Source: Candidatus Thiovulum imperiosus (GTDB lineage Bacteria; Campylobacterota; Campylobacteria; Campylobacterales; Thiovulaceae). From it: a DNA stretch of 60,148 bases. Below the pieces are notes generated by a model, which ran no database searches, was not told the origin of the DNA, and was given only the letters and a program-made list of their open reading frames with translations. Location: contig JAMJTW010000030.1 of the NCBI GenBank assembly GCA_024281175.1, forward strand, positions 1-60,148, in the 5' to 3' direction. Position 1 is the stretch's first letter. Each line of letters begins with the position of its first letter. This document shows, one piece after another, positions 8,057 through 16,731 of this stretch. Made by a program: the position numbers and the translations under genes.

Positions 8057-10044
8057 TATTCCGCCATCTCTCTTAAACTAGAAGCGTTGGACAAATCACC
8101 TACACTGTTGCCTTTACTACCAAAATAATAAACTGCATTTAGACCAAAAAATAGATTTGCAAAATTCTCTGCATATTGATAGCCCATTCCTCCTAAGAGT
8201 TGAAGAGATGAGTCGAGTTTATAACCTCCAAATAGTTTAAGGTCATAACCAAATCCTCCAGCCTCTTCTGCCACAGACTCTTCCCGAAACATGTCAGCTC
8301 CATTTGTAAAACTCATAATTCCTGCATTTCCTTTAACTTTCCAGAAAAATTTTTCATCAACAACTCTTCCAGCATCAGCATAAACACCCAAAAGAATAAA
8401 GTTTTTAGGAGAGAAGTAGCCTCCATTTCCATATCCATCTTGTCCCATTGTAAAATAACTACTACTGTATGTGTAGTTATCATAAATTAAAATAGGACCA
8501 ACCATAAAAGTATCGATTTTATCGATATCAAGAAGTCGAAGATATAGGAGGGTTAGAGCCATCTCCTCATTATCCATCACTTTATAGCCAGTAAGCTTAT
8601 AATAGTTGAGGTTTCCAGCCACGATTTCTCCATCGTGTGAGTGCTTCAAACCAATTTCAAATCCCTGTTTAGTTATACCACCCCTAACACCACTACCTAT
8701 TGTTGAGTTCTCTTCATTTATTAACGCTGTCTCGGGGTCATCAGGAGTAATTATATTTTTGTACTCATATCTATCTCCAACCCAAGAGAGCATAGTATCT
8801 TTGACACTCTTATTTACATAGGCTACATCAAGTGATATTTTACCGAATTTGGTTGAGTATTTAATTTTCCAAGAGTTTTCTACGGTAGGAGATACAGCAG
8901 GAGATGGTGCAGAGCCATATTCTAAGGTTATAGAGTCATCATCACCAAGATATTGATAACCAACTTTCCATTCACCTAAATTGGAGATAGCTTCAACATT
9001 TCCACCCTCATTTGCACCGTATCTATCGTTTGCATCACCAACAATTGTTCCACTATTCATATTTAGTAAATTAAAATTTCCGTAGAGATGGTGAGACATT
9101 CCTAAATAGATGTGTGCATCAAAAGTTGGTAAAACAAATGTATCAAGAGCGTCTAAACCAGCTTCACCACTTCTAGTTTTGTAGAACATTCCAACTCCAA
9201 CAGAGTCTCGGCTATCTCCTAAAACATCATCTTTTAATTCAGACACTTTTGCTAAAAATGGATTTGAAACATCATTTTCAAACTCTGGAGTTTCTGTACT
9301 CTTCTCTTCTCTCTTTGTTGGAAGTTTTGGAGGTGTTTCAAAATTTTCTTGAGGTTGATGCTCTTTTGGAAATTCTGGAATTTCAAGAACCTCATCATCA
9401 CTTATCTCAACTTCAATAGTCTCTTTCTCAGGTTCACTTTCCACCTCTTCAGAAAAAAATATATCTATTGGAATAGCATCTATCTCTTTAACATCTTGCT
9501 TAAAAAGTTCTGTATAAGGTATATCACTTATCTTTTTTGGCTTCAAACTATTTTGGTGTGCAGAGTTCAAATTCATCACCTCTATATTTGAAGGTGTACT
9601 CTCTAAATTTGAAACAGCTCTATTTTCTAAAACTCCGTCCCAAGATGTATCTTCTCCAGAAATAGGTCTAATTTCTAAACCAGTTCCTGAAGTAGGAACT
9701 TCTTCCAAACTAACTCCAGAAATTGGAGTTCCTAAAACTGGAGTTGCCTCAAAACCAATTCCTGAAACTGGAGTTGCCTCAAAACCAGTTCCTAAAACTG
9801 GAGTTGCCTCAAAACCAGTTCCTGAAGTTGGAGTTGCCTCCAAACCTGCGCCTAAAACTGGAGTTGCCTCAAAACTTGTTCCTGAAGTTGGATTTATCTC
9901 AAAACCAGTTCCTGAAGTTGGATTTATCTCAAAACCTGTTTCTGAAACTGGAACTATATTTGAAGTTGGATTTACTTCCAAACCTGTGCCTAAAATTGGA
10001 GTTGCGTCTAAATTCATCTCTTTACCAACTGAAAAATCCTTCAT
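8056..10044 (-). CDS. BcsC-type outer-membrane beta-barrel, separated from its TPR part
   Basis: About 662 residues from ATG 10042-10044. It has no signal peptide, which an outer-membrane protein needs. Layout: about eleven 10-residue repeats of the GTGFEATPVS type (residues 10-125), an acidic Pro/Glu-rich linker (190-280), then a barrel with alternating strands and the GGYFSPKNFILLG segment typical of the BcsC C-terminal domain; it ends SLREMAE. The frame is open upstream into the end of the TPR gene, and the two frames join if the A10 tract at 10051-10060 loses one base. I therefore read it as the C-terminal half of one exporter, expressed only after slippage, or a recently split gene. It would form the pore that takes a glucan through the outer membrane. 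Confidence 0.75.
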   Translation of the reverse strand: MKDFSVGKEMNLDATPILGTGLEVNPTSNIVPVSETGFEINPTSGTGFEINPTSGTSFEATPVLGAGLEATPTSGTGFEATPVLGTGFEATPVSGIGFEATPVLGTPISGVSLEEVPTSGTGLEIRPISGEDTSWDGVLENRAVSNLESTPSNIEVMNLNSAHQNSLKPKKISDIPYTELFKQDVKEIDAIPIDIFFSEEVESEPEKETIEVEISDDEVLEIPEFPKEHQPQENFETPPKLPTKREEKSTETPEFENDVSNPFLAKVSELKDDVLGDSRDSVGVGMFYKTRSGEAGLDALDTFVLPTFDAHIYLGMSHHLYGNFNLLNMNSGTIVGDANDRYGANEGGNVEAISNLGEWKVGYQYLGDDDSITLEYGSAPSPAVSPTVENSWKIKYSTKFGKISLDVAYVNKSVKDTMLSWVGDRYEYKNIITPDDPETALINEENSTIGSGVRGGITKQGFEIGLKHSHDGEIVAGNLNYYKLTGYKVMDNEEMALTLLYLRLLDIDKIDTFMVGPILIYDNYTYSSSYFTMGQDGYGNGGYFSPKNFILLGVYADAGRVVDEKFFWKVKGNAGIMSFTNGADMFREESVAEEAGGFGYDLKLFGGYKLDSSLQLLGGMGYQYAENFANLFFGLNAVYYFGSKGNSVGDLSNASSLREMAE
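9655..10015. repeat. 30-bp in-frame minisatellite
   Basis: About eleven imperfect copies of a 30-bp unit, whose + strand reading resembles CTGGAGTTGCCTCAAAACCA with variations, encode the 10-residue GTGFEATPVS-like repeat in the barrel gene. Unit length is a multiple of three, so copy-number change would alter the linker without breaking the frame. An open frame on the opposite strand here is only a repeat shadow. Confidence 0.85.
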
Positions 10045-12640
10045 TGACCCTTTTTTTTTTGATTTCAAGAGTTTCTGGTTCTGGAACAACTTGGGGTACT
10101 GAATTGTATATTGTTTGAGTTTTTGGTATTTCCATAATTGGAGGTGGAGAAGTTGCAATATTTCCAGCTAGAAAAGGGTTAAATGTATTTAGGTTATCTT
10201 TTTGAGAAATCTCTTGGGAAATTGGCATTGCTGTAAATTGAGTTGGGCTATTTCCTCCACTGTTTGCACTTTTCTGTATACCTATATCTCTTTTTCCCAA
10301 CTCTTCAATAAGTTTTATAACTCGATAAGAGTCTTTTTTAAATCCTATATCCTTATATATCTCAGCAACTTTATAGAGTAAATCTATATCGGAACTTCTT
10401 TCAGCCATTTTGAAATAGTTTTTAGCTTTAACAAACTGTTTTAAATTCACATAAGCTAAACCAAGTCCATACATGATAGTATAGTTTTTAGGTTCTTTGA
10501 CAATCATTTTGTTGAAGTAGAAAATTGCATCATTGTATCGTTTGCTATTCAATCCAGCCCAACCAGCACTCTCTATAAAAAATGTATCTTCAGGCTCCAT
10601 CTGTAATCCAGATTTTGCACCTTTTAGAGCATAAACATAATCTTTCTCTTCAAGTGAAACAGCTGTATATTTCTTATAAAATTTTATATAGAAATCTCGA
10701 AGTTGTGTTCTCTGTTCAGGAGAAAATTTGAAACCTTGAAATTTTCCTAAAAGAGTCTGTATCTGGTCAAAAAGGTTCTGTTCTAAAAGTAAATTTAAGA
10801 GTTTTATTCTAGTTCCAAAATTTTCTGGGTCGAGTTGAAAAGCTCTACCGTAATAGAAATAGGCATCTCTAATATTGTTTCCTTCCATATTCAAATCACC
10901 GAGAATTTTATAAAGCTCAACATTTGTTGGGTCATCTAAAAGCATACTTTTTGCTAAATTCATAGCCTCTCTTTTGTTATTCTCTTGCATATACATCTTT
11001 AGTTTTGTACTATTTGTCAGAGTTTTAATTTCAGGACTATCTCCTTTTAACTTTTGAAGGAGTTGTAAAGCATCACCATACTTTTCAGTAGCGATATAGA
11101 CTTTACTAAGTCCAAGAATTACATTTTTATTTGTCTCATCTCGACTCAAAACAGTTTTATAATACTCTATGGCACTGCTATATTTTTTCTCTCCTCTATA
11201 CACTTCAGCAAAGTAGAGAAGAACTTTCTGATTTGTTGGAAACATTAAGTAGAGTTCTCGAAGAAGACTTTTAGCTTGGTGATAATGTTGCTCGTTGATG
11301 AGGTTTTCTACCTCTTTAAGAAGTTTTTCTCTTTTTGGATTGTATTCAAGATTTGCTTGAAAGTTTGGTTCAAGTGAGTTGAAAAAGGCTTCTGCTTCTG
11401 GTTCTCTTTTTGCTTTTAAATAAGCATCAATTAGAAGATTTGCACTTTTAAAATCTCTTTTTTTGTCAAAGATTTTTTTGGCTTCTGGTATTGCACTATC
11501 AAAATCTTTTGCATTCGTAAAGGCGTAAGCAAGACCCTCACTAACATCTGCTGTCATCTCAACTTCACCAGCTTTTTTAAAAAAAGCGATAGATTTATCA
11601 GGGTCACTTGAGACATTTTTCCAACCTTTTTTTAAGTTCATGTTGTAGATGATAGATTGGAAAGTTTTTTGAATATCATCTCTATCTTTAGCTAGTGCTA
11701 CAATTGGATTTAAAGTTACATATGCTTTAAGCCAATCTCCCTCATTCATAAATGCAAGAGCATAACCAAAAGATGCATCAATATCTTGCGGACTATATTT
11801 TAAAATATCACTAAAAATCTCTTTTGCAGTTGAGAGCTTTTTTGCATTCAGAGCTTTATATCCATCAGCAATTGAGTGTTTTGAACGACCACCTTTTAAA
11901 AGATGAAGTTGTGGAGGTTGAGAATTTGTATTCCCATTTACTTCTCGATTTTGCAATTCTTCTCGAGGATTTCTAGTAAGAGCTGGTCTCTCTTCTCGAG
12001 GGTTTCTAGTGATGGCTGGTCTCTCCTCTTGAGGATTTCTAGTGAGAGCTGGTCTCTCTTCTCGAGGGTTTCTAGTAACAGGGTTTTCCTGAGGAGTACT
12101 ACCTCCTCCTAAAAAGAATTCACTTGGAACACTTTTATCTCTAACTACAAAGTAGTCTACTCCAAATCTTCTCAAGATATTTTGTCCCTCTCTTAAAGCT
12201 GAACGACTTGTAGATGGGTTGCATCGAAGATAGAGATATCGTCCCTCTCTCAAATAGCATTTTAGTCCCATATTTTCAATTCGGTTCTTTTCTCTCTCTG
12301 CAGCTTTTCGATACGACTTACTTGTTGTTAAAGTTTGAATAGCGTAAAAAGTTCTGGAAGAGCTACTCTGCTTTCGTGTTACTCTTTGTGGTTCAGGATT
12401 TGAGTTTTTAGCCTTCACTTTTAATTTTACAATTGCTCTCTCTATCTCTCTGTTTCCGGGAAAGTCTCTATTGTACTTCTCATAAACATTGAGAGCTTTT
12501 TCATAATCACCTTTCTCTTCAAAACTCTTTCCAAGATTTAAAATTGATTTTTCATAAAGAGAGACTGCTGAAAATAGATTATTCGGAAAATATGTCAGTA
12601 AAAAGAAGTAAACTAAAAGAGTAGTAGTTGTCTGTTTCAT
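10022..12640 (-). CDS. periplasmic TPR/SPOR-like protein, N-terminal half of a BcsC-like exporter
   Basis: 872 residues with a signal peptide (about 1-24), a first TPR-like helix pair, a SPOR-like segment (about 112-165: FYAIQTLTTSKSYRKA and downstream), an 11-residue repeat block (about 188-230), then roughly fifteen TPR units to residue 800. AAGGA lies seven bases before the ATG, which is inside the 3' end of the GH8 gene (62-bp overlap). The last codons read ATC-AAA-AAA-AAA-AGG and then a stop follows within 13 codons. The TPR plus downstream barrel order equals BcsC, in which the TPR scaffold binds the synthase and the peptidoglycan. SPOR suggests binding to denuded septal glycan, which is not usual for BcsC. 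Confidence 0.85.
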   Translation of the reverse strand: MKQTTTTLLVYFFLLTYFPNNLFSAVSLYEKSILNLGKSFEEKGDYEKALNVYEKYNRDFPGNREIERAIVKLKVKAKNSNPEPQRVTRKQSSSSRTFYAIQTLTTSKSYRKAAEREKNRIENMGLKCYLREGRYLYLRCNPSTSRSALREGQNILRRFGVDYFVVRDKSVPSEFFLGGGSTPQENPVTRNPREERPALTRNPQEERPAITRNPREERPALTRNPREELQNREVNGNTNSQPPQLHLLKGGRSKHSIADGYKALNAKKLSTAKEIFSDILKYSPQDIDASFGYALAFMNEGDWLKAYVTLNPIVALAKDRDDIQKTFQSIIYNMNLKKGWKNVSSDPDKSIAFFKKAGEVEMTADVSEGLAYAFTNAKDFDSAIPEAKKIFDKKRDFKSANLLIDAYLKAKREPEAEAFFNSLEPNFQANLEYNPKREKLLKEVENLINEQHYHQAKSLLRELYLMFPTNQKVLLYFAEVYRGEKKYSSAIEYYKTVLSRDETNKNVILGLSKVYIATEKYGDALQLLQKLKGDSPEIKTLTNSTKLKMYMQENNKREAMNLAKSMLLDDPTNVELYKILGDLNMEGNNIRDAYFYYGRAFQLDPENFGTRIKLLNLLLEQNLFDQIQTLLGKFQGFKFSPEQRTQLRDFYIKFYKKYTAVSLEEKDYVYALKGAKSGLQMEPEDTFFIESAGWAGLNSKRYNDAIFYFNKMIVKEPKNYTIMYGLGLAYVNLKQFVKAKNYFKMAERSSDIDLLYKVAEIYKDIGFKKDSYRVIKLIEELGKRDIGIQKSANSGGNSPTQFTAMPISQEISQKDNLNTFNPFLAGNIATSPPPIMEIPKTQTIYNSVPQVVPEPETLEIKKKRVNEGFFSW
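10051..10060 (-). other. A10 homopolymer at the frame boundary of the BcsC-like genes
   Basis: On the coding strand ten adenines precede GGGTCAATGAAGG. With ten A the TPR frame ends at 10022; with nine A it would read straight into the barrel frame (I-K-K-K-G-S-M-K-D). Homopolymers of this length are slippery for RNA polymerase and during replication. A sequencing or assembly error is the trivial alternative. Confidence 0.8.
11950..12080. repeat. 33-bp in-frame minisatellite
   Basis: About four copies of a 33-bp unit encode the 11-residue repeat RNPREERPALT between the SPOR-like and TPR regions of the minus-strand gene. It is a proline/arginine/glutamate-rich flexible spacer. Confidence 0.85.
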
Positions 12641-13619
12641 TCTTAATTCCTTTCTCTATTTTTCTATCCATCTCTTCCAATGGTTCTAAATTGAATATTT
12701 TAAATAGATAGCGGTATACTGCTATAAATCCATAAGGTGGATATCTATATCGAATTCTATGACTTTTGAAATCTATCTGGTAAATATATTTGTCCAGCTT
12801 TTTTATATACTGCATAAATACTCGATACCCTACCAGAAGTTCTTTAAATGCCATCTCTCTTTTTAGTTGATACTGTCTTGCTAAGAAAAGTGGTGTTCTG
12901 ATGGAATCAAAACCAAAAATTGACTTCTCTTCTAAATAGTCGTATTTTCTACTTTTTCTATCCAACATAATCCAATCTGGGTGCATCTTCAAATTTCCAA
13001 GAGCTGAACCTTCAAACATACTTAAAGAATCTAAAACAAGAGATTGCCAAATTCTATCTTTGTCATAAATTGCAAACTTATCAAAAATAAAAGGAATTGT
13101 GTAAGATGGATTTAGTTGAATATACTCGTTTTGGACAAATCCAAAAGATGCTGGAATAAGTAGCAGTTTGCCATTTTCCCGAATCAAACAGCTTTTTTTA
13201 ATTTCAGAAATAAGTTTTTCAGCCTCTTTCAGATACTCATGATTTCCCCATTTCTCATAGGCAAGAAGTAGAGAATAGGCTATCCACATATCTCCATCAG
13301 TTGCATTATTGTAATCAAGAATTCCCCAACTACCACTATCTCGTTTTCCCCATTTCCAAGCGTAAAGATTATATTTATTCAACTCCATATTTGAGTGAAG
13401 CCAGTTATGAATTTTTTGGAAAGTTTCTAAATCTCCATAAGAGACTGCAAAATACATTCCGTAGCCGATAGACTCTGTGTGGGTTATATCAGCATTCATC
13501 TTATCAATCACTCTACCATCTTCTGAAATAAACTGCTTTTTAAATTGTGTCCAGTAGTTGTAATCTAGAGCATTTGCAAAAATTGGAAACAGCAAAAAAA
13601 GTGTTATCAATATTTTCAT
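12579..13619 (-). CDS. glycoside hydrolase family 8 endoglucanase, BcsZ-like
   Basis: 346 residues with a signal peptide (about 1-18), so periplasmic. GH8 features: the acid Glu in THTESIGYGMYFA near residue 50, the base/substrate Asp in ATDGDMWIAYSLLLAYEKW near residue 110, WKWG and the later YTIPFIFDKFA segment. GH8 enzymes hydrolyse beta-1,4-glucans; BcsZ trims nascent cellulose and is needed for export. It is the first visible gene of the minus-strand cluster and overlaps the TPR gene start by 62 bp. No BcsA/BcsB synthase gene lies next to it, so the exact glucan is an inference. Confidence 0.85.
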   Translation of the reverse strand: MKILITLFLLFPIFANALDYNYWTQFKKQFISEDGRVIDKMNADITHTESIGYGMYFAVSYGDLETFQKIHNWLHSNMELNKYNLYAWKWGKRDSGSWGILDYNNATDGDMWIAYSLLLAYEKWGNHEYLKEAEKLISEIKKSCLIRENGKLLLIPASFGFVQNEYIQLNPSYTIPFIFDKFAIYDKDRIWQSLVLDSLSMFEGSALGNLKMHPDWIMLDRKSRKYDYLEEKSIFGFDSIRTPLFLARQYQLKREMAFKELLVGYRVFMQYIKKLDKYIYQIDFKSHRIRYRYPPYGFIAVYRYLFKIFNLEPLEEMDRKIEKGIKNETDNYYSFSLLLFTDIFSE

Positions 13620-13828
13620 AAAATAGACCTTACTATTACAAAATTTAATATTTAAAATGAAATTTCTTATACTTTTAGATTAGACTCATTCTATCATAAA
13701 TAGAAAATTCAAATTGTTATAAATTTAGATTTCAAATTTTTTTACAAAGAGATATTTCTTAAAACAGGATTTGATATTTCTAAATTTTTATACTAAAATG
13801 ATTTTTAACAAATTTTTTAGGAAAAAGT

Positions 13829-14344
13829 ATGAATTTAGAGAAGATTTCTCCTGGTGGCAATCCAGACAAAGTGAATGTTGTTATCGAGATACCTTATGGT
13901 TCAAATGTAAAATATGAGGTAGATAAAGATAGCGGTGCGGTAATGGTTGATAGAGTTATGTATTCAGCAATGTTCTATCCAGCAAACTACGGTTTTGTTC
14001 CAAATACTCTTGCTGGAGATGGTGACCCTGCTGATGTTTTAGTTGTAACTCCTTACCCTCTAGTTGCTGGTAGTGTTATCAAGACGAGAATTATTGGTGC
14101 TTTAGTTACAGAAGATGAGTCTGGTATGGATGAGAAGTTTTTAGCTGTTCCAGTTTCTAAAATTGACCCAAATTTCGACCATATACAATCTTTTGAAGAT
14201 TTACCTAAGCCTACACTCGATAAAATTAGAAACTTCTTTGAGACTTACAAAATACTTGAACCGAATAAGTGGGTTAAGGTTAAAGAGTATGTTGGAAAAG
14301 AAGAGGCTAAGAGAATTTTAGATGAGGCAATAGAGAGAGCCTAA
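13829..14344 (+). CDS. ppa: inorganic pyrophosphatase, type I
   Basis: Hydrolyses pyrophosphate to two phosphates, pulling biosynthetic reactions forward; a soluble hexameric Mg2+ enzyme. 171 residues, normal for bacteria. The signature with its three metal-binding aspartates is DGDPADVLV near residue 65; YPANYGFVPNT and KWVKVKEYVG are also conserved. The gene stands alone after a 209-bp AT-rich gap shared with the divergent GH8 gene. A TATACT box at 13789-13794 is a possible -10 element, and AGGA lies before the ATG. Confidence 0.97.
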   Translation: MNLEKISPGGNPDKVNVVIEIPYGSNVKYEVDKDSGAVMVDRVMYSAMFYPANYGFVPNTLAGDGDPADVLVVTPYPLVAGSVIKTRIIGALVTEDESGMDEKFLAVPVSKIDPNFDHIQSFEDLPKPTLDKIRNFFETYKILEPNKWVKVKEYVGKEEAKRILDEAIERA

Positions 14345-14457
14345 GCTAATATTTTTCGCAAGAACATCTCCTTTAAAATAAGCTTCTGGGGTGAGGGAGG
14401 AACTCTCTCCTTCAGAGTTTTTGGTAGAATAGAATAGATGATTTTTTAGGAGTGTTT

Positions 14458-16698
14458 GTGAAGCAGAAAAATAATTCTCTACAATCTATAATCTATAAAA
14501 ACTACTTAGGTGCTTCTTTAATTCCTATCTTTGTGATAGAACTTGCCCTACTTGTCTTATACTTCTCTATAAATCTTTTTATTTCTGAAAAGAACATGGA
14601 TACACTCTTAGATGAGGTTTCTCAAAATATTAAAGAGATATCTAAAAGAGAGACAACAAATATAAACAATCAACTTCAAGAAGTTTCTAAATACGCTTCT
14701 CTACTTCAAAATGAGCATCAACTTTTCTTCTCAAATCCAAATCTATCTGGAATGCCAAATGGAGAAGTCCAGTTTGCTACTGCTGAAAACGGTGCTTTTT
14801 ACAAAACAACACATGTTGGAAGTTCTCTCTATTACGCTTCTACAACTAAAATTGGAGAAGAGGAACTTCAGAAAGCCAAAAGATCTGAGATTTTGGATAC
14901 AACTTTCAAATCGATAGTTGATACAAATCAAAATATTGTAGCTGTCTACCTGAATACTTGGGACGATATGAACCGACTCTATCCATTTATGCCAGATGCT
15001 CCAACTCAGTATGGTAGTGCTATAAATATGGAGGATTATAATTTCTATTTTGAAGCTGATGCGAAACACAATCCAGAGAGAAAACATGTCTGGACAGGTG
15101 CATATTTAGACCCCGCAGGACAGGGTTGGATGGTATCTTGTATAGTTCCAGTGTATAGAGAAAACTTCTTGGAGGGTGTAACAGGAATTGATGTTACTAT
15201 CGATAAATTTGTAAAGAATATTTTGAATTTGAATTTACCTTGGGAAGCTGATGCTTTTCTAATTGACAAAGATGGAATGATTTTAGCGATGCCTGAAAAG
15301 ATAGAGAGGCTCTTGGGATTAGAAGAGTTAAAAGAACACTCTTACGATAGTGCAATTTTAGAAACTGTAACAAAACCTGAAGATTTTAAAATTCCGAACC
15401 AAATTCAGAAAGTTGTAGATGAAAATTTGGATTTGAAAGAGATAGAGATTTCTGGAAAAAAGTATCTTCTCTCTCAACAACTTATTCCAGAAACAGGCTG
15501 GAGACTGATGATGGTTGTTGATGAAAATATAGTTTTTAAACCTATTTTTGAATTGGAAGAGCTTTCAAATAGAGTTGGTTATATCGCCATTGGAGTTATG
15601 CTAATTTTCTACATACTCTTTTTTGCTTATTTAGTTCGTCGTTCAAGTGGACTCTCTGAAAAGATAGCACTTCCAATAGAAACACTTTCTAAAGCTACAA
15701 AAGATTTGGGAACTCATCTTGGAGGAGATAGTGTTCAAAAAGTTGGTATTTATGAAATTGACCAACTCTCTGGAAACTTCAATCAGATGAGTTTCGAACT
15801 GGATATAAGAACACAGGAACTTATTGACTCCCAACTTCGAGAAAAGATAAAAGAGAAAGAGGCAGAGTATGCTTACAATATGGGACTTTTTGAGAGTGCA
15901 AGTAGCTATCTTCACAATATTGGAAACTCACTTGCTGGAATAAATGGAAAGATGCTAACTCTTCGAAAAAGTCTTGATGCTACTGGAAATTATGGTCGAG
16001 TTTTTGAGACAATAGAGAAATCTCATAAAGATGCTCTTGAGGGGAAACAGGATAAGACTCTACCTCATCTCCAAAAATTTAAAACAATTCTTGTAGATAA
16101 GTTAGTTCCAAAACTCTATCAAAATCTTGATGAGGTTGTGAAAATTCAAGAACATATGGTTCTTACAATAAAACATCAACAAGAGCAGTTCAATACAACT
16201 CATAGAAATTCAAAAAAGTATGTGATGGAGTTTGATGTAAATGAGATAGTTGCAAATATTCTCAATGATTTTGAACCAACTCTGGAGAAACATAATATTG
16301 AAATTGTCAAAAATCTTGGAGAAAATCTTATTGTGTCAAATCAGAGACACCAATTTCTACACGGTCTTAACAATGTAATTAAGAATGCAATTGAAGCTGT
16401 TATTGAAAATGGTGGAGAGATTAGAAAAATCTGGATAGATGCTGAAAAGAGCGAAGAAACGCTCACTCTATATGTTAAAGACTCTGGTATTGGTATTGAA
16501 CCTGCTGATAAAGAGAGCATGTTTAAATCAGGCTTTACAACTAAAAAAGGTGGTCACGGTATTGGACTCCACTCTTTTGTAAATTTCCTAAATGCAAATA
16601 GTGGAAAAATAGAGTTTGAGAGCAATGGTGTTGGTGAAGGAACTCTATTTAAAATCTGGCTAGATGATGTTGCTGTTGAAAGCAGTATCACTAAATAG
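14458..16698 (+). CDS. membrane sensor histidine kinase with dCache domain
   Basis: About 746 residues. GTG 14458 is preferred over GTG 14452 because AGGAG at 14448-14452 then has normal spacing. TM1 about 18-38, a large periplasmic double-Cache domain (about 45-365), TM2 about 374-395, HAMP-like linker, then the kinase. The H-box is the LHNIGN type near residue 484, a variant subfamily. The ATPase domain shows the N-box NNVIKNAIEAV (~637), G1 DSGIGIEP (~675) and GGHGIGLHS (~699). No response regulator gene adjoins it, so it is an orphan; the ligand is unknown, and Cache domains usually bind small organic molecules. Confidence 0.9.
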   Translation: MKQKNNSLQSIIYKNYLGASLIPIFVIELALLVLYFSINLFISEKNMDTLLDEVSQNIKEISKRETTNINNQLQEVSKYASLLQNEHQLFFSNPNLSGMPNGEVQFATAENGAFYKTTHVGSSLYYASTTKIGEEELQKAKRSEILDTTFKSIVDTNQNIVAVYLNTWDDMNRLYPFMPDAPTQYGSAINMEDYNFYFEADAKHNPERKHVWTGAYLDPAGQGWMVSCIVPVYRENFLEGVTGIDVTIDKFVKNILNLNLPWEADAFLIDKDGMILAMPEKIERLLGLEELKEHSYDSAILETVTKPEDFKIPNQIQKVVDENLDLKEIEISGKKYLLSQQLIPETGWRLMMVVDENIVFKPIFELEELSNRVGYIAIGVMLIFYILFFAYLVRRSSGLSEKIALPIETLSKATKDLGTHLGGDSVQKVGIYEIDQLSGNFNQMSFELDIRTQELIDSQLREKIKEKEAEYAYNMGLFESASSYLHNIGNSLAGINGKMLTLRKSLDATGNYGRVFETIEKSHKDALEGKQDKTLPHLQKFKTILVDKLVPKLYQNLDEVVKIQEHMVLTIKHQQEQFNTTHRNSKKYVMEFDVNEIVANILNDFEPTLEKHNIEIVKNLGENLIVSNQRHQFLHGLNNVIKNAIEAVIENGGEIRKIWIDAEKSEETLTLYVKDSGIGIEPADKESMFKSGFTTKKGGHGIGLHSFVNFLNANSGKIEFESNGVGEGTLFKIWLDDVAVESSITK

Positions 16699-16701
16699 AA
16701 C

Positions 16702-16723
16702 TCCACTCTTTTTTTAGAGTGGA
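16702..16723. terminator. hairpin between convergent kinase and nitrite reductase genes
   Basis: Perfect 8-bp stem TCCACTCT/AGAGTGGA around a six-T loop, in the 33-bp gap between two convergent genes. The AT-rich flanks allow bidirectional use. Confidence 0.7.
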
Positions 16724-16731
16724 ATTTAGTT

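Noticed and set aside
9723-10118. Repeat-rich 131-codon open frame on the + strand
   Set aside because: It is the antisense shadow of the 30-bp minisatellite in the barrel gene and has no ribosome site.
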